From Actinomycetes bacterium (GTDB lineage: Bacteria; Actinomycetota; Coriobacteriia; Coriobacteriales; Eggerthellaceae): DNA of 49,360 nucleotides. The notes under the pieces are model-generated. The model was not told the origin of the DNA, made no database searches, and saw only the letters and a list, made by a program, of their open reading frames with translations. This document shows positions 32,956 through 41,456 of the stretch, piece by piece (within the stretch, counting starts at the first letter, position 1; every line of letters starts with the position of its first letter). A program made the translations under genes and the position numbers. The DNA lies in the NCBI GenBank assembly GCA_023429565.1, contig JAEZDJ010000038.1:1-49360 (forward strand), given 5' to 3'.

Positions 32956-34245
32956 ATGGAAGAAAAACTCTATCCTTGGCGGTGGGCGATTCTGATTGGC
33001 ATGACGGTTCTTCTCGTCAGTTTGCAATTCTCGTTTATCGTTCCCGGCGGCGCGGCCATACTCGTTATGCACGAGTATCAATGTGAGCCCATGATGTTCT
33101 CGATGGTTATGTCCATTCCTTACTTTTCAGGCGTTTTGTTCTGTATTGCGGGCGGTGTTCTTGCGGATCGCCTTGGTCTCGGCAAGGTGTTCGCGGTGGC
33201 TTTCGTCATCTCGCTCATGGGGTCGTTTGCTCGGTGCTTCTCGGTGGACTACTGGACGCTGTTCGTGTCGAGCTTCTTCATGGGCATGGGTGTCGCCGCT
33301 CTCAACGCAAATTCCGCGAAGCTTCTTCGGCTGTGGTTTCCCGGCACGGCGAACTCGTTCGCCATGGGCGTGTACACTGCGGGTATGTCCGGCGGCGCCG
33401 CCCTGGCCATTTGGTTTGGATCTCGCGTGGCCGTCATTCAAGATGCCTGGTGGTTCAGCTTCGGCCTTATGGCCATTGGCGTTGCTGCATGGTTTGCGGT
33501 GTACCGGAAGCATCCTGGCGGAGAGCACCGCTCAAAGGAACCCGCTGGCGAGTATCTGCGCATCGTCGTGAAGGATCGGGATGTGTGGGCCATTGCCCTT
33601 GTGGCATTCTTGGTGTTTGGCCTGACCAATGTCAATGGATCGTACATGGTGGCCGCGGTCACTGCTCTCATGGGCGATCCCGATTTGACAAGTGTGGCGG
33701 GCGACATGTCCACCTTGAACACGGTCATCGCTTGCGTCGGTTCGATGGTACTGCCTGTCGTGTTTGCAAAGCTGTTCAAGAATATGCGCGCACCTTTCAT
33801 CCTTTGCCTGATTGGCACGGCTGCCTGCTTCTCGCTTGTGTTTTTCTTTCCCTATGGATCGATCACCTGGGTATTGTTTTGCATCCAGCCTGTTCTCATG
33901 GCGTCGGTCATGCCGTTCACGAAGATGCTCCCGACGCTCCTTCCCCGTGTGAGGCCTGAACATTATGGGGCGGTTGGCGGCATCCAGGCGACCTTTCAAA
34001 ACTTCGGCATGTTCCTGATCGCTTCTTACATCATCTCGCCGATCGCCATAGCGGCAACCGGGGCGGTTGATGGCGTCGTCTATTATCAGGGAGTGTATGT
34101 TGCAACGGCGGCGCTGTGCCTCGTGGGCGTTTTCTCTCTATTCCTGTTTCCTAATGTGCGCAGCTCCGTAGCGCGCAAGATATCCGACGAGAGGGCTGTT
34201 GTGACTCCCGAGGGCTGCAAGCCAGAAGCCTCGCTTATCGACTGA
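32956..34245 (+). CDS. MFS transporter (429 aa)
   Basis: Second transporter of module F. About 12 hydrophobic segments starting at WAILIGMTVLLVSLQFSF; GGVLADRLGLGKVF is the conserved MFS loop between TM2 and TM3. ATG 32956 (MEEKLYPWRW) is behind GAGGGGG; a longer open frame from 32749 covers a hairpin and looks non-coding. The C-terminal ~30 residues are hydrophilic. With the first MFS it brackets the enzyme and ferredoxin, suggesting uptake of substrate and release of product by different carriers. The zinc-ribbon gene follows after 89 bases. Confidence 0.86.
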   Translation: MEEKLYPWRWAILIGMTVLLVSLQFSFIVPGGAAILVMHEYQCEPMMFSMVMSIPYFSGVLFCIAGGVLADRLGLGKVFAVAFVISLMGSFARCFSVDYWTLFVSSFFMGMGVAALNANSAKLLRLWFPGTANSFAMGVYTAGMSGGAALAIWFGSRVAVIQDAWWFSFGLMAIGVAAWFAVYRKHPGGEHRSKEPAGEYLRIVVKDRDVWAIALVAFLVFGLTNVNGSYMVAAVTALMGDPDLTSVAGDMSTLNTVIACVGSMVLPVVFAKLFKNMRAPFILCLIGTAACFSLVFFFPYGSITWVLFCIQPVLMASVMPFTKMLPTLLPRVRPEHYGAVGGIQATFQNFGMFLIASYIISPIAIAATGAVDGVVYYQGVYVATAALCLVGVFSLFLFPNVRSSVARKISDERAVVTPEGCKPEASLID

Positions 34246-34334
34246 GCGCGCTTCCTGCGATCGAAGCGGCGCGTGGGTGAACAGAGGCGGATCGAGCCCT
34301 GCTGCACTGTGGTGGGGCCTTTTCGAGGTGAGGT

Positions 34335-34556
34335 ATGGGGAATTGCCATTACTGCATGAACTGTGGCCGGTGCCGCGGGGAAAAGCCGCCAGCATTCCAG
34401 GTGCGGCGATGCCCTGCATGTGGCCAGGTGAACGAAGGCGGCACGAGGACATGCGCGTCATGTGGCGGCTCCCTTATACTGCGGGCGGGAGAGACGGGTC
34501 TCGCTCCCGGTTCTGCACGGGTGCCGCCGCCCGACTCCCGCTCTTCGGGCCGATGA
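34335..34556 (+). CDS. Small zinc-ribbon protein (73 aa)
   Basis: Begins MGNCHYCMNCGRCRG and continues RRCPACGQVNEGGTRTCASC: four CxxC-type knuckles forming a double zinc ribbon, with a Pro/Ser/Arg-rich tail (VPPPDSRSSGR). GAGGTGAGG precedes the ATG. Third protein of this build in the window and, as at 6779, the last gene of a Mo-enzyme module. It closely resembles the 6779 protein at the N-terminus (CCNLCNRCGR versus CMNCGRCRG). No catalytic motif; function unknown. Confidence 0.7.
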   Translation: MGNCHYCMNCGRCRGEKPPAFQVRRCPACGQVNEGGTRTCASCGGSLILRAGETGLAPGSARVPPPDSRSSGR

Positions 34557-34634
34557 GGTGAAGGGCGCCTGCGAGTGGGACGTGGCCGGTTGGTCGGCCA
34601 TGCTCTCTTTCCTGTGGACCGAAGGTTCCGTTGG

Positions 34635-34661
34635 GAAATCGCTCGTTCAGCGAGCGATTTC
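34635..34661. terminator. Symmetric hairpin between convergent zinc-ribbon and PucR-like genes
   Basis: GAAATCGCTCG (34635-34645) and CGAGCGATTTC (34651-34661) form a perfect 11-bp stem with a 5-base loop. It overlaps the stop codon of the minus-strand gene and lies 78 bases after the plus-strand gene. Position between convergent genes suits a bidirectional terminator, though T-runs are short. Confidence 0.55.
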
Positions 34662-36369
34662 AGACATCCTCCAAGCTCTCGTCGCTGATTCTCATGTCCG
34701 AAAACGTCTTCTCGATGGAGTCGTGGCTTTCGGTGAGGAAAAACATTTTGAAATCGAGCATCATTCGGTCTCGAGCGCTCTGCGTGGACAGGTCGAAGTC
34801 GAATCTCTTCTGAATTTTATCGACGTGATACAGCACGGTATTGCGGTGCATGTGCAACTTGTTTGCCACGGTGGTCGCATTGCGTTCCCCATGGAGATAA
34901 AACCAGAATAACGCCAAGCAATTCGTTCCGTTCTTCTGGTCCTCTTCGTAGATCTTTTGGAGGACGCTATGGGAGAAGCAAAACCGCATGAATCGCTCGT
35001 CTTTGCCCGCAGGATCTATGAGAAAGTACACCAGCGCATCGCCGAAAAGATACACGCCTCTGGTCGTTGGCTCGTCTGCTGCGAACAGCTCGCTGTGGAT
35101 GGTCTCTCTCAGGCCGAGCGCCAGTTTTGCCTGGCGATAGGCAAGATCGAGATCAACTATGTGTTCAAACACTTCGGATACGCCGCATGCCACTCCATAG
35201 GGCTCGAAGATGCGACGCTCGAGTTCTTCGATGGTCTTGCGGTGGGAGAGAAGACTGTCGCTCGGAGGCGCGCAATACAGTGCGAGGATGTCACCTTGAT
35301 AGGCGAAGCAGAACGAGCTTCCCTGATTGAGAAACGCGCCCGCGCGAATGACGAGCGCCGCGCGTTCCGGTTCCGTCCCCTCGTCAACCTCAAGCACGAT
35401 AAGCTTGAACTGAGTGCGTTCGTCAAGAGACGCGAGTTCCAGCTGCGTGCGTACGTATTCGTCTGTGACGGGAGCATGGGCAAGCATTTTCGAAAAGAAG
35501 AAGTAGTGCGGGATGTTGAGTTTTATCTGGGAATGCCAGAGGCGCTCAAAAACCGGCATGGCGTGCTGGATGAGGATGGAGAACAAATCCCTGAGTCCTG
35601 CAGTGAGCGGCGAATTGCAGCAAGACATGGAGAGCGATCCGAAATAGGTGTGGTTCAGATAGAGGGGATGAGACAGCCGGGCATACGGTGTGAGGGATGA
35701 CGGCTCTTTGGTGTAGAACGTCTTCTCGGGAAGCCTTTGGCGTTTTTCGGCGATCATCTGGGGGGTGAGGCATCCGGTCTCGATGATCCGCCGATGCAGT
35801 TCGTCGGGTGGATCGACAATGGTCGTGCGCGCCATGACATTGAAATTGTTGTCGGTCACGAACAGGAAATTCTGTATGACAGACGTGCTCGCATCGAGCA
35901 GTTCGGTGAGTGAGCCCTGATGCATGGCTATGCGTTCAAGATTGTTTTCCCAAATCAAGAGATGTATGAAGAACGACTGCAGCAGAAATATGAAGTAAGA
36001 GAAGCGGTTCTGCTGCTGGACGAGAATCAGGCGTTCCTTGTTGTCTTCGGTCTCTGGAGGAAGGGGCACGGCCTCTCTTGTGAGCGCAAGGACGAAGGCC
36101 AAGGGCCGTTCTTTCAGGACTGTTGCGGCATTCCCGAGATTGCAGACGAACAGAAGCTGCGTATCGCTGATGCCTTCCGGCGTGGTGTCGACCATGCCTT
36201 CATGGGACACGGTTGCAAACCAGCGAAACGCACGTCGCGAGGCGACGGGTTGATGGAGTATCTCGCAATCGCCAAGAAAATCGACAAGCATGGGCAGTGT
36301 GACGGTTGGCAGATCCTTTTCGTAGGCGGGTGCCAGGAAGGCCCGTTTCCCCGATTCGTATGACGCCAC
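34660..36369 (-). CDS. PucR/CdaR-type transcriptional regulator (569 aa)
   Basis: The C-terminus has the PucR helix-turn-helix: ERNATTVANKLHMHRNTVLY, HVDKIQKRFDFDLSTQSARD. The middle (about 300-470) is compatible with the CdaR-type linker; the first ~270 residues have no recognised domain. I place the start at GTG 36369 (VASYESGKRAF) because AAGGGGGGA precedes it; an ATG 26 codons upstream would put the coding region over the promoter and palindrome described next. It is convergent with module F and architecturally similar to the regulator at 28047, so two PucR-like proteins bracket this module. Ligand and targets unknown. Confidence 0.8.
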   Translation of the reverse strand: MASYESGKRAFLAPAYEKDLPTVTLPMLVDFLGDCEILHQPVASRRAFRWFATVSHEGMVDTTPEGISDTQLLFVCNLGNAATVLKERPLAFVLALTREAVPLPPETEDNKERLILVQQQNRFSYFIFLLQSFFIHLLIWENNLERIAMHQGSLTELLDASTSVIQNFLFVTDNNFNVMARTTIVDPPDELHRRIIETGCLTPQMIAEKRQRLPEKTFYTKEPSSLTPYARLSHPLYLNHTYFGSLSMSCCNSPLTAGLRDLFSILIQHAMPVFERLWHSQIKLNIPHYFFFSKMLAHAPVTDEYVRTQLELASLDERTQFKLIVLEVDEGTEPERAALVIRAGAFLNQGSSFCFAYQGDILALYCAPPSDSLLSHRKTIEELERRIFEPYGVACGVSEVFEHIVDLDLAYRQAKLALGLRETIHSELFAADEPTTRGVYLFGDALVYFLIDPAGKDERFMRFCFSHSVLQKIYEEDQKNGTNCLALFWFYLHGERNATTVANKLHMHRNTVLYHVDKIQKRFDFDLSTQSARDRMMLDFKMFFLTESHDSIEKTFSDMRISDESLEDV

Positions 36370-36394
36370 ATGAATCCCCCCTTGGATGTGACGA

Positions 36395-36456
36395 GCGAAG
36401 TCGTATATGACTTCGCATACACCAGACAGTATAGCAGGGCGATGCATCGATGTCCG
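36395..36456 (-). promoter_or_regulatory. Promoter and palindromic operator of the second PucR-like gene
   Basis: On the minus strand CGGACA (36456-36451), 17 bases, TATACT (36433-36428); just downstream is the inverted repeat GCGAAGTC / GACTTCGC (36395-36416 with a 6-base centre), which covers the early transcribed region. Position and symmetry suggest autoregulation. It ends 26 bases before the GTG start. Confidence 0.6.
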
Positions 36457-36604
36457 CTGTTGCCATCAACTGCAAAGCATGAATTTTGGCAGATCGAAGC
36501 AAGTTTTCTCTTTAGGGCATCGCCCTTTTGCGGCCGGGGAGAACACTGTCTTTGCAGGGGCTGTGGCGTCTCTCCTGCAATGAACGACACGGCACGGGTT
36601 GTCA

Positions 36605-37993
36605 TCAGTCCCGAAAGGTTAAATCACCGGGATCGGTGCTCTGCATCCATGCGATATAGGTGTCTGGGCAGTGGGACGAAAGGGCGTAGGCCACGTTGAT
36701 CTGCGCAAGGGACTGTGCGGCGGCGAGGGCATTGGCGGGATTGAGTAAGTCGTGGGGCGTGGGAAGGACGCGCCCCATGTTCTCGGCGAACGAGGCAAGG
36801 GCCGTCGATGCCGCACTGTCGCAGGGGTCGGAGAATCCTGTGTTTCGGCGGAAGGCATCCTGCATACGCGCAAATGAGTGCGTGAAGCCCTCGCTTGTTG
36901 CGTCAGGGAGCGCCACGTTCGTCCCGTAGCGACCGTATCCCCATGTCGACAGCGGCAGCTGGGTGACTATGTCGGATTCGTTGACAATGTTGAATATGTT
37001 CCTGTATTCATTGTCCGCCCGTGCGTCCGAGCGGGTTGATCCGGGGGCGGCAAACGTGTAGGCATAGAGGGAGTCGGCGTTCACGAGGGCGCTTCCGTCG
37101 TTCGCCGTGCTGCGATTGTCCAAATCGGCGGCAAGGAGGTTCGCGATGGAGGCTCCGCGGCTATGGCCGGTTATCAGCATTGTGGTGTGGTCGGCATCGA
37201 TCCCTTGTTCCTCCAGGTAACGTCCGAGCATTTCCGCAATCTCGGTTTCGGCTGCCTTGAAGCCGGTGTGGTCAGGGCTGCTTTCGTCTGCGAGCTTGAG
37301 ATTGCTCAGCCATTCGATGCCATAACTGCCTCGAATCCCAACGAACACGAGCGTCTTTTTCCGTGATCCGTCAGGACTTGTCAGATCCTTTGATGCGAAC
37401 GTGTAGGCGGCGACATCGTGCGATCCAGTGAAGAGCGCACCAATCTGGTCAAAAATATGGCTCCTGAGTGCATAGGACTGGGTGCAGACGTTCGAGAAGC
37501 CCAAGGATTCCAGCGCTTCCTCCGCATAGGGCGCCGATCCTTTGATGCTGCCATAGAATTGGGACTCCGAATTGCAGACTGCGCTGAGGACGGCGCATGA
37601 GGTGGCCAGCTGGTGATTGTAGATGCGAGGGTTGGAGAAAAACCACGCGTCATCATAGCGGAGAGTGGTCGAGGTGCGTCCGTTAGGGCTCGAGGGGCTG
37701 CGTGACGCGACGACCTCGCTGCAGTACTGTGCCGAGACGGAGAAGGCGCCTTGTGTTTCGCTTGATTGCACGGAGGAGGGCATGCTCTCGGATTGAGCTT
37801 GAGGCGAGGGATGAAGCCCCAGAGCCACGGCGGCATAACGCGTTTGAACGCAGAGCGAGACTGCGAGCGCAAAACAGAGCGCAACCGTTCCGGCGGTGCG
37901 AAGGGGAGACCGAGGGCGCGATGTTGTCGAGGGAAGTGTCGCCTCAGCCTTGTCGTCGGGCGAAGCTGCATGGTTCTCGTGGGGACGGTTCAT
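36605..37993 (-). CDS. Class-3 lipase-like serine hydrolase, exported or anchored (462 aa)
   Basis: Residues about 30-52 form one hydrophobic segment after a basic stretch (RPRSPLRTAGTVALCFALAV), i.e. a signal peptide or N-terminal anchor. MLITGHSRGASIANLLAAD contains the G-x-S-x-G nucleophile elbow (GHSRG) of lipase_3/alpha-beta hydrolases; TYAFAAPGS and NIVNESDIVTQLP, with a downstream Asp, fit the rest of the fold and supply the acid of the triad. Start at ATG 37993 (MNRPHENHAAS), nine bases after GGAGAG; a frame 22 codons longer lacks a ribosome site. Acts outside the membrane, probably on an ester or lipid. Follows the small LuxR gene on the same strand. Confidence 0.78.
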   Translation of the reverse strand: MNRPHENHAASPDDKAEATLPSTTSRPRSPLRTAGTVALCFALAVSLCVQTRYAAVALGLHPSPQAQSESMPSSVQSSETQGAFSVSAQYCSEVVASRSPSSPNGRTSTTLRYDDAWFFSNPRIYNHQLATSCAVLSAVCNSESQFYGSIKGSAPYAEEALESLGFSNVCTQSYALRSHIFDQIGALFTGSHDVAAYTFASKDLTSPDGSRKKTLVFVGIRGSYGIEWLSNLKLADESSPDHTGFKAAETEIAEMLGRYLEEQGIDADHTTMLITGHSRGASIANLLAADLDNRSTANDGSALVNADSLYAYTFAAPGSTRSDARADNEYRNIFNIVNESDIVTQLPLSTWGYGRYGTNVALPDATSEGFTHSFARMQDAFRRNTGFSDPCDSAASTALASFAENMGRVLPTPHDLLNPANALAAAQSLAQINVAYALSSHCPDTYIAWMQSTDPGDLTFRD

Positions 37994-38098
37994 TTCTCGG
38001 GGCTCTCCATGATTGATCCGGCGACTGGTGTGTGATGTCTTGAGTTCAAGCATGGTCAAGCGTCTTTGCGGAGCCTTTGTTGCCTCCTTACGTTTTCC

Positions 38099-38554
38099 TT
38101 ACCTTTTCGCGAGGAGGGGGAGGGCGGCATTGGACGGCTCGCCTGCCAGGCGCTGCTCAACGAGGGTGATGAGCTCGTCGCGAGAATGGATGCCAAGCTT
38201 TTGGTATATGTTGGACGAATGGGTTTTGACCGTTGCTGAGCCTATGTGGAGTTCTCCGGCGATGGCCGCGTGGCTCTTGCCCCGGGCGAAGTGCCCGAGT
38301 ATTTCCTCCTCGCGTTTCGAAAGGCCGTAGATGCCGGCAATCTCGCGACATGCGTCGCCGAGGGGCATGAGGGGGCGGGAAGCCACCTGCGGACTCGTTG
38401 CCTTCTCAGGGGGTTTCTTGGGATTTGCGATGTAGGCCAGGGAGGAAAAGCCTCCCATGTCCCTTCGTATGGCTTCCAGCGTGCGCGCCATCTTGAGGCA
38501 GAGGGCGGCAACGGCCGTGCAGATGATCAGCAACGCGAGTTCGACGACAAGCAT
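38099..38554 (-). CDS. Small membrane-anchored LuxR-type regulator (151 aa)
   Basis: One N-terminal transmembrane helix (MLVVELALLIICTAVAALC) and a C-terminal LuxR/GerE helix-turn-helix (GLSKREEEILGHFARGKSH, ATVKTHSSNIYQKLGIHSRD). No receiver or sensor domain between them, only a ~45-residue linker. AAAGGAGG precedes ATG 38554. It lies upstream of the lipase gene on the same strand (105-base gap) and may regulate it. This stripped-down form of the membrane LuxR plan contrasts with the 522-aa protein at 7251. Confidence 0.83.
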   Translation of the reverse strand: MLVVELALLIICTAVAALCLKMARTLEAIRRDMGGFSSLAYIANPKKPPEKATSPQVASRPLMPLGDACREIAGIYGLSKREEEILGHFARGKSHAAIAGELHIGSATVKTHSSNIYQKLGIHSRDELITLVEQRLAGEPSNAALPLLAKR

Positions 38555-38820
38555 GGGGCCTCCTTTGCGACGGAGCGTTGGGCGGCGAATCTTCTGAGGA
38601 CAAGATCAAGTGTAGTGGGCTCAAAAAGCCGTTGCTACAGGAGGACTGCCAAACATGAACGGAGAACTTTGGAGGTTCATACAAAAGGAAATCTTGACAA
38701 CGGAGTGCTAAGACATAACTATGGTCTTTTCTGTAAAGTGATCAGTGATGGCGCGCGAAGTGCAGATCGTGCGTCGTGAAACAGTCGGAGGGTCATGACA
38801 CGCAAGCGAAAAGGGGCATG

Positions 38821-39738
38821 ATGTCCTGGAATCTCGGGAAAACGCTGCTGATCGCCAATCCTGCGGCGCAGAACGGCAACGGCGCAGCGGCGGCCGAGCA
38901 CGCCGCCCGCGTGCTTCGCGCGGAGTTGGGGGAGTCGTCGTTCGACGTCGCCCTGACGCAGCAGGTTCACCATGCCGTGCACCTTGGCCGCCATGCGGGA
39001 GGCTACGACACGGTTGTCGCTCTGGGCGGCGACGGGATCGTCCATGAAGTCGTCAACGGGTTGATGGGAATGCCCTCGGCGGAGAGGCCGTCCCTTGCGG
39101 TGATCCCGGTGGGATCAGGGAACGACTATGCCCGGACTCTCGGCATGTCCTTCGAGGTCGATGCCGCCCTTCGCCAGCTCTCGGACACGACGTCCCGGTC
39201 GGTCGACGTCGGCTGCTGCAACGGGGAGCACTTCGTGGAAACGCTTTCGTTTGGCGTGGACGCCGCAATTGCCCTCGACACGGTCGAGCGCCGCAAGCGC
39301 ACGGGGAAAACCGGCACCCTGCTTTACCTGGCAAGCGGGATTGACCAGCTGTTCCATCATCTCGATCGGTATCGCTATGCCGTGAGCTTCGAGGGGGGCG
39401 ATCAGATCGAGGGATCCATGTACCTGTTTGCCGTGCAGATCGGCCCCACCTATGGCGGAGGGTTCCGCATCTGCCCGGACGCCCTGATCGACGATGGCCT
39501 GCTGGACACGTGCGTCGCGCACCCGCCCCTCAGCGTTCCCTACGCCACCTTCATCTTTCTCTTGGCGCGAAAGGGGCGCCACACCGGATTCCGCCAACTG
39601 GAGTTTCGGCGGGCCTCGTCGCTTCGCCTGCGGTTCGATCGGCGTCCACCCGTTCAGATAGACGGAGAACCCTTCATCGCCGACGAATACGAGATAAGCC
39701 TCCTGCCACGTGCCCTGTCTGTGCTCATGCCGGCATGA
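38821..39738 (+). CDS. Diacylglycerol/lipid kinase family protein (305 aa)
   Basis: Phosphorylates a lipid or related alcohol with ATP. IANPAAQNG near residue 12 and VVALGGDGIVHEVVNGLMG are the nucleotide-binding signatures of the DagK catalytic domain (usual form GGDGTxNEV); IPVGSGNDYARTLG is the third conserved block, and the C-terminal YGGGFRICPDALIDDGLLD is typical of the YegS/BmrU-type fold. ATG 38821 has AAAAGGGG five bases upstream; in-frame starts further upstream lack this. Cytosolic or membrane-associated. Divergent from the LuxR/lipase pair. Exact lipid substrate is not decidable. Confidence 0.87.
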   Translation: MSWNLGKTLLIANPAAQNGNGAAAAEHAARVLRAELGESSFDVALTQQVHHAVHLGRHAGGYDTVVALGGDGIVHEVVNGLMGMPSAERPSLAVIPVGSGNDYARTLGMSFEVDAALRQLSDTTSRSVDVGCCNGEHFVETLSFGVDAAIALDTVERRKRTGKTGTLLYLASGIDQLFHHLDRYRYAVSFEGGDQIEGSMYLFAVQIGPTYGGGFRICPDALIDDGLLDTCVAHPPLSVPYATFIFLLARKGRHTGFRQLEFRRASSLRLRFDRRPPVQIDGEPFIADEYEISLLPRALSVLMPA

Positions 39739-40119
39739 GGCAATCCCCCGGCCCGGTTCAGTTGGCTCGGCTCGAATGGGGGCTGGATCGGATCGTCAAA
39801 AGTGGGGTGATATGGGCAGTTCTGGCGGCAGGGGCTGAGTCTGGGAATTTGCCACCTGCAGCTTTCCTTTATTTTCACGGATCAGCTGGCGAAAATCCAC
39901 CCATAGCACCCCAGGTTTGGCAATCCGGCAAGAGGGCGGTGCGCAGCGGCTGGACCGTTCCGTTTCTGGCGAGGGAAAAGCGTAAAGTGCAGGCAATTCG
40001 GCAAGGTTCGAGGGGAGTTGGCGGATCCGCTCAGCCCTTCGATCCGGCCCCTCGTGCCTGTCGGGCCAGCCGAAAGGCGACGGATCACGTGTGCTCAGAT
40101 CATGTGATCAAAGTTTTTC
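39739..40119 (+). other. Intergenic region before the ribosomal operon
   Basis: No supported gene; an open frame running from 39735 has no protein-like composition. It holds a nested hairpin: CGAGGGG (40009-40015) pairs with CCCCTCG (40048-40054) around the palindrome GCGGATCCGC (40021-40030). An imperfect inverted repeat GATCACGTG / CATGTGATC (40083-40109) sits just before the rplB promoter and could be a regulator site. Confidence 0.5.
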
Positions 40120-40148
40120 TTGCCGTGGCCCATTCCTAGGTTTATAAT
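40120..40148 (+). promoter_or_regulatory. Promoter of the rplB operon
   Basis: TTGCCG (40120-40125), exactly 17 bases, TATAAT (40143-40148, perfect consensus). Predicted start near 40155 gives a leader of about 160 bases to rplB. It is the best sigma-70 type promoter in the window, as expected for ribosomal genes. Confidence 0.75.
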
Positions 40149-40314
40149 CTTCCGTTGCATCTGGTTGTTGATAGATACACCCGGACGCGTGGTAAACCGG
40201 AGTCAAGTGCTTTCGCCCTCCCGAAGGCGTTTCAGGCAATCGGAGCCACGACAGAATGAGGGATCTTTGGGGCGCGGAGAGGCGCGCGAGCAAGGATCCG
40301 AAGAAAGGAAAGCA

Positions 40315-41145
40315 ATGGGAGTCAAACAGTACAAGCCGACGAGCCCCGGCAGGCGCTTTCAGACGGTTTCGGACTTTTCCGAGATCACCTGCACCAAGCC
40401 GGAGAAGTCCCTGCTTGCGCCGCTGCCGAACAAGGCAGGTCGCAACAACAATGGCCGTATCACCACGCGCCATCAGGGAGGCGCTGTCAAGCGCCGCTAC
40501 CGCATTATCGACTTCAAGCGCAACAAGGACGGCGTGCCCGCCAAGGTTGCCACGATTGAATACGATCCGAACCGCTCGGCCCGTATCGCGCTCCTGCACT
40601 ACGTCGATGGCGAGAAGCGTTACATCTTGCATCCGCGTGGCCTGCTCGTTGGAGACATGGTCGAGAGCGGTCCTCAGGCAGACATCAAGCCAGGCAATGC
40701 GCTTCCGCTGGCCAGCATCCCCGTCGGCACGCTCATCCATGCAGTTGAGCTTCAGCCGGGCAAAGGGGCGGCAATCGCGCGCTCTGCCGGCACGAGCATC
40801 CAGCTCATGGCCAAGGAAGGCAACTACGCCATCCTCCGCATGCCCTCTTCCGAGATGCGTCGCGTGCTTCTCACGTGCCGCGCAACCGTCGGAGAGGTCG
40901 GCAATGCCGATCATTCGAACATCAAGATCGGCAAGGCGGGACGTAACCGCTGGAAGGGCATTCGCCCGACCGTCCGCGGCACCGTCATGAACCCGGTTGA
41001 TCACCCGCACGGCGGCGGCGAAGGCAAGAACAAGTCTTCGGGTCGTCATCCGGTCACTCCGTGGGGCGTTCCCACCAAGGGCCATCGCACTCGCAATCCC
41101 AAGAAGGCTTCAAGCCGCTTGATCATCCGCCGTCGCAAGAAGTAA
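40315..41145 (+). CDS. rplB: 50S ribosomal protein L2 (276 aa)
   Basis: Primary 23S rRNA-binding protein near the peptidyl-transferase centre. Starts MGVKQYKPTSPGRR behind AAAGGAAA at ATG 40315, giving the normal L2 length; NPVDHPHGGGEGK near the end is the invariant C-terminal motif with the functional His. It is the first gene of the operon here: rpsJ, rplC, rplD and rplW, which normally precede it, are not upstream. rpsS follows after 23 bases. Confidence 0.98.
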   Translation: MGVKQYKPTSPGRRFQTVSDFSEITCTKPEKSLLAPLPNKAGRNNNGRITTRHQGGAVKRRYRIIDFKRNKDGVPAKVATIEYDPNRSARIALLHYVDGEKRYILHPRGLLVGDMVESGPQADIKPGNALPLASIPVGTLIHAVELQPGKGAAIARSAGTSIQLMAKEGNYAILRMPSSEMRRVLLTCRATVGEVGNADHSNIKIGKAGRNRWKGIRPTVRGTVMNPVDHPHGGGEGKNKSSGRHPVTPWGVPTKGHRTRNPKKASSRLIIRRRKK

Positions 41146-41168
41146 CGCGTTCACGATAAGGAGTAATA

Positions 41169-41441
41169 GTGAGTAGAAGTTTGAAAAAGGGTCCTTTCGT
41201 CGAGCCGCGGCTTCTGGAGCGTATCGAGAAGATGAACGCGGCGGGCGAGAAGAACGTCCTCAAGACCTGGTCGCGTGCAAGCACCGTGTTTCCGGAGATG
41301 GTGGGTCATACCATTGCCGTCCATGATGGACGCAAGCATGTCCCGGTCTACGTCACCGAGTCCATGGTGGGCCACAAATTGGGCGAATTCGCCCCGACTC
41401 GCACGTTCAAAGGGCATTCCGCCGATAAAGGCAAGCAGTAA
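41169..41441 (+). CDS. rpsS: 30S ribosomal protein S19 (90 aa)
   Basis: Binds the 16S rRNA head with S13. Starts at GTG 41169 behind AAGGAG; MSRSLKKGPFVEPRLLERIE and VYVTESMVGHKLGEFAPTRTF are standard S19 blocks. Length is usual. The end, KGHSADKGKQ, is normal for the family. rplV begins 15 bases later. Confidence 0.98.
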   Translation: MSRSLKKGPFVEPRLLERIEKMNAAGEKNVLKTWSRASTVFPEMVGHTIAVHDGRKHVPVYVTESMVGHKLGEFAPTRTFKGHSADKGKQ

Positions 41442-41456
41442 GAAGGGGTGAACATC

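Noticed and set aside
39735..40139. Open frame downstream of the lipid kinase overlapping its stop
   Set aside because: No recognisable domain, covers hairpins and runs into the rplB promoter; L23 was looked for here and not found.
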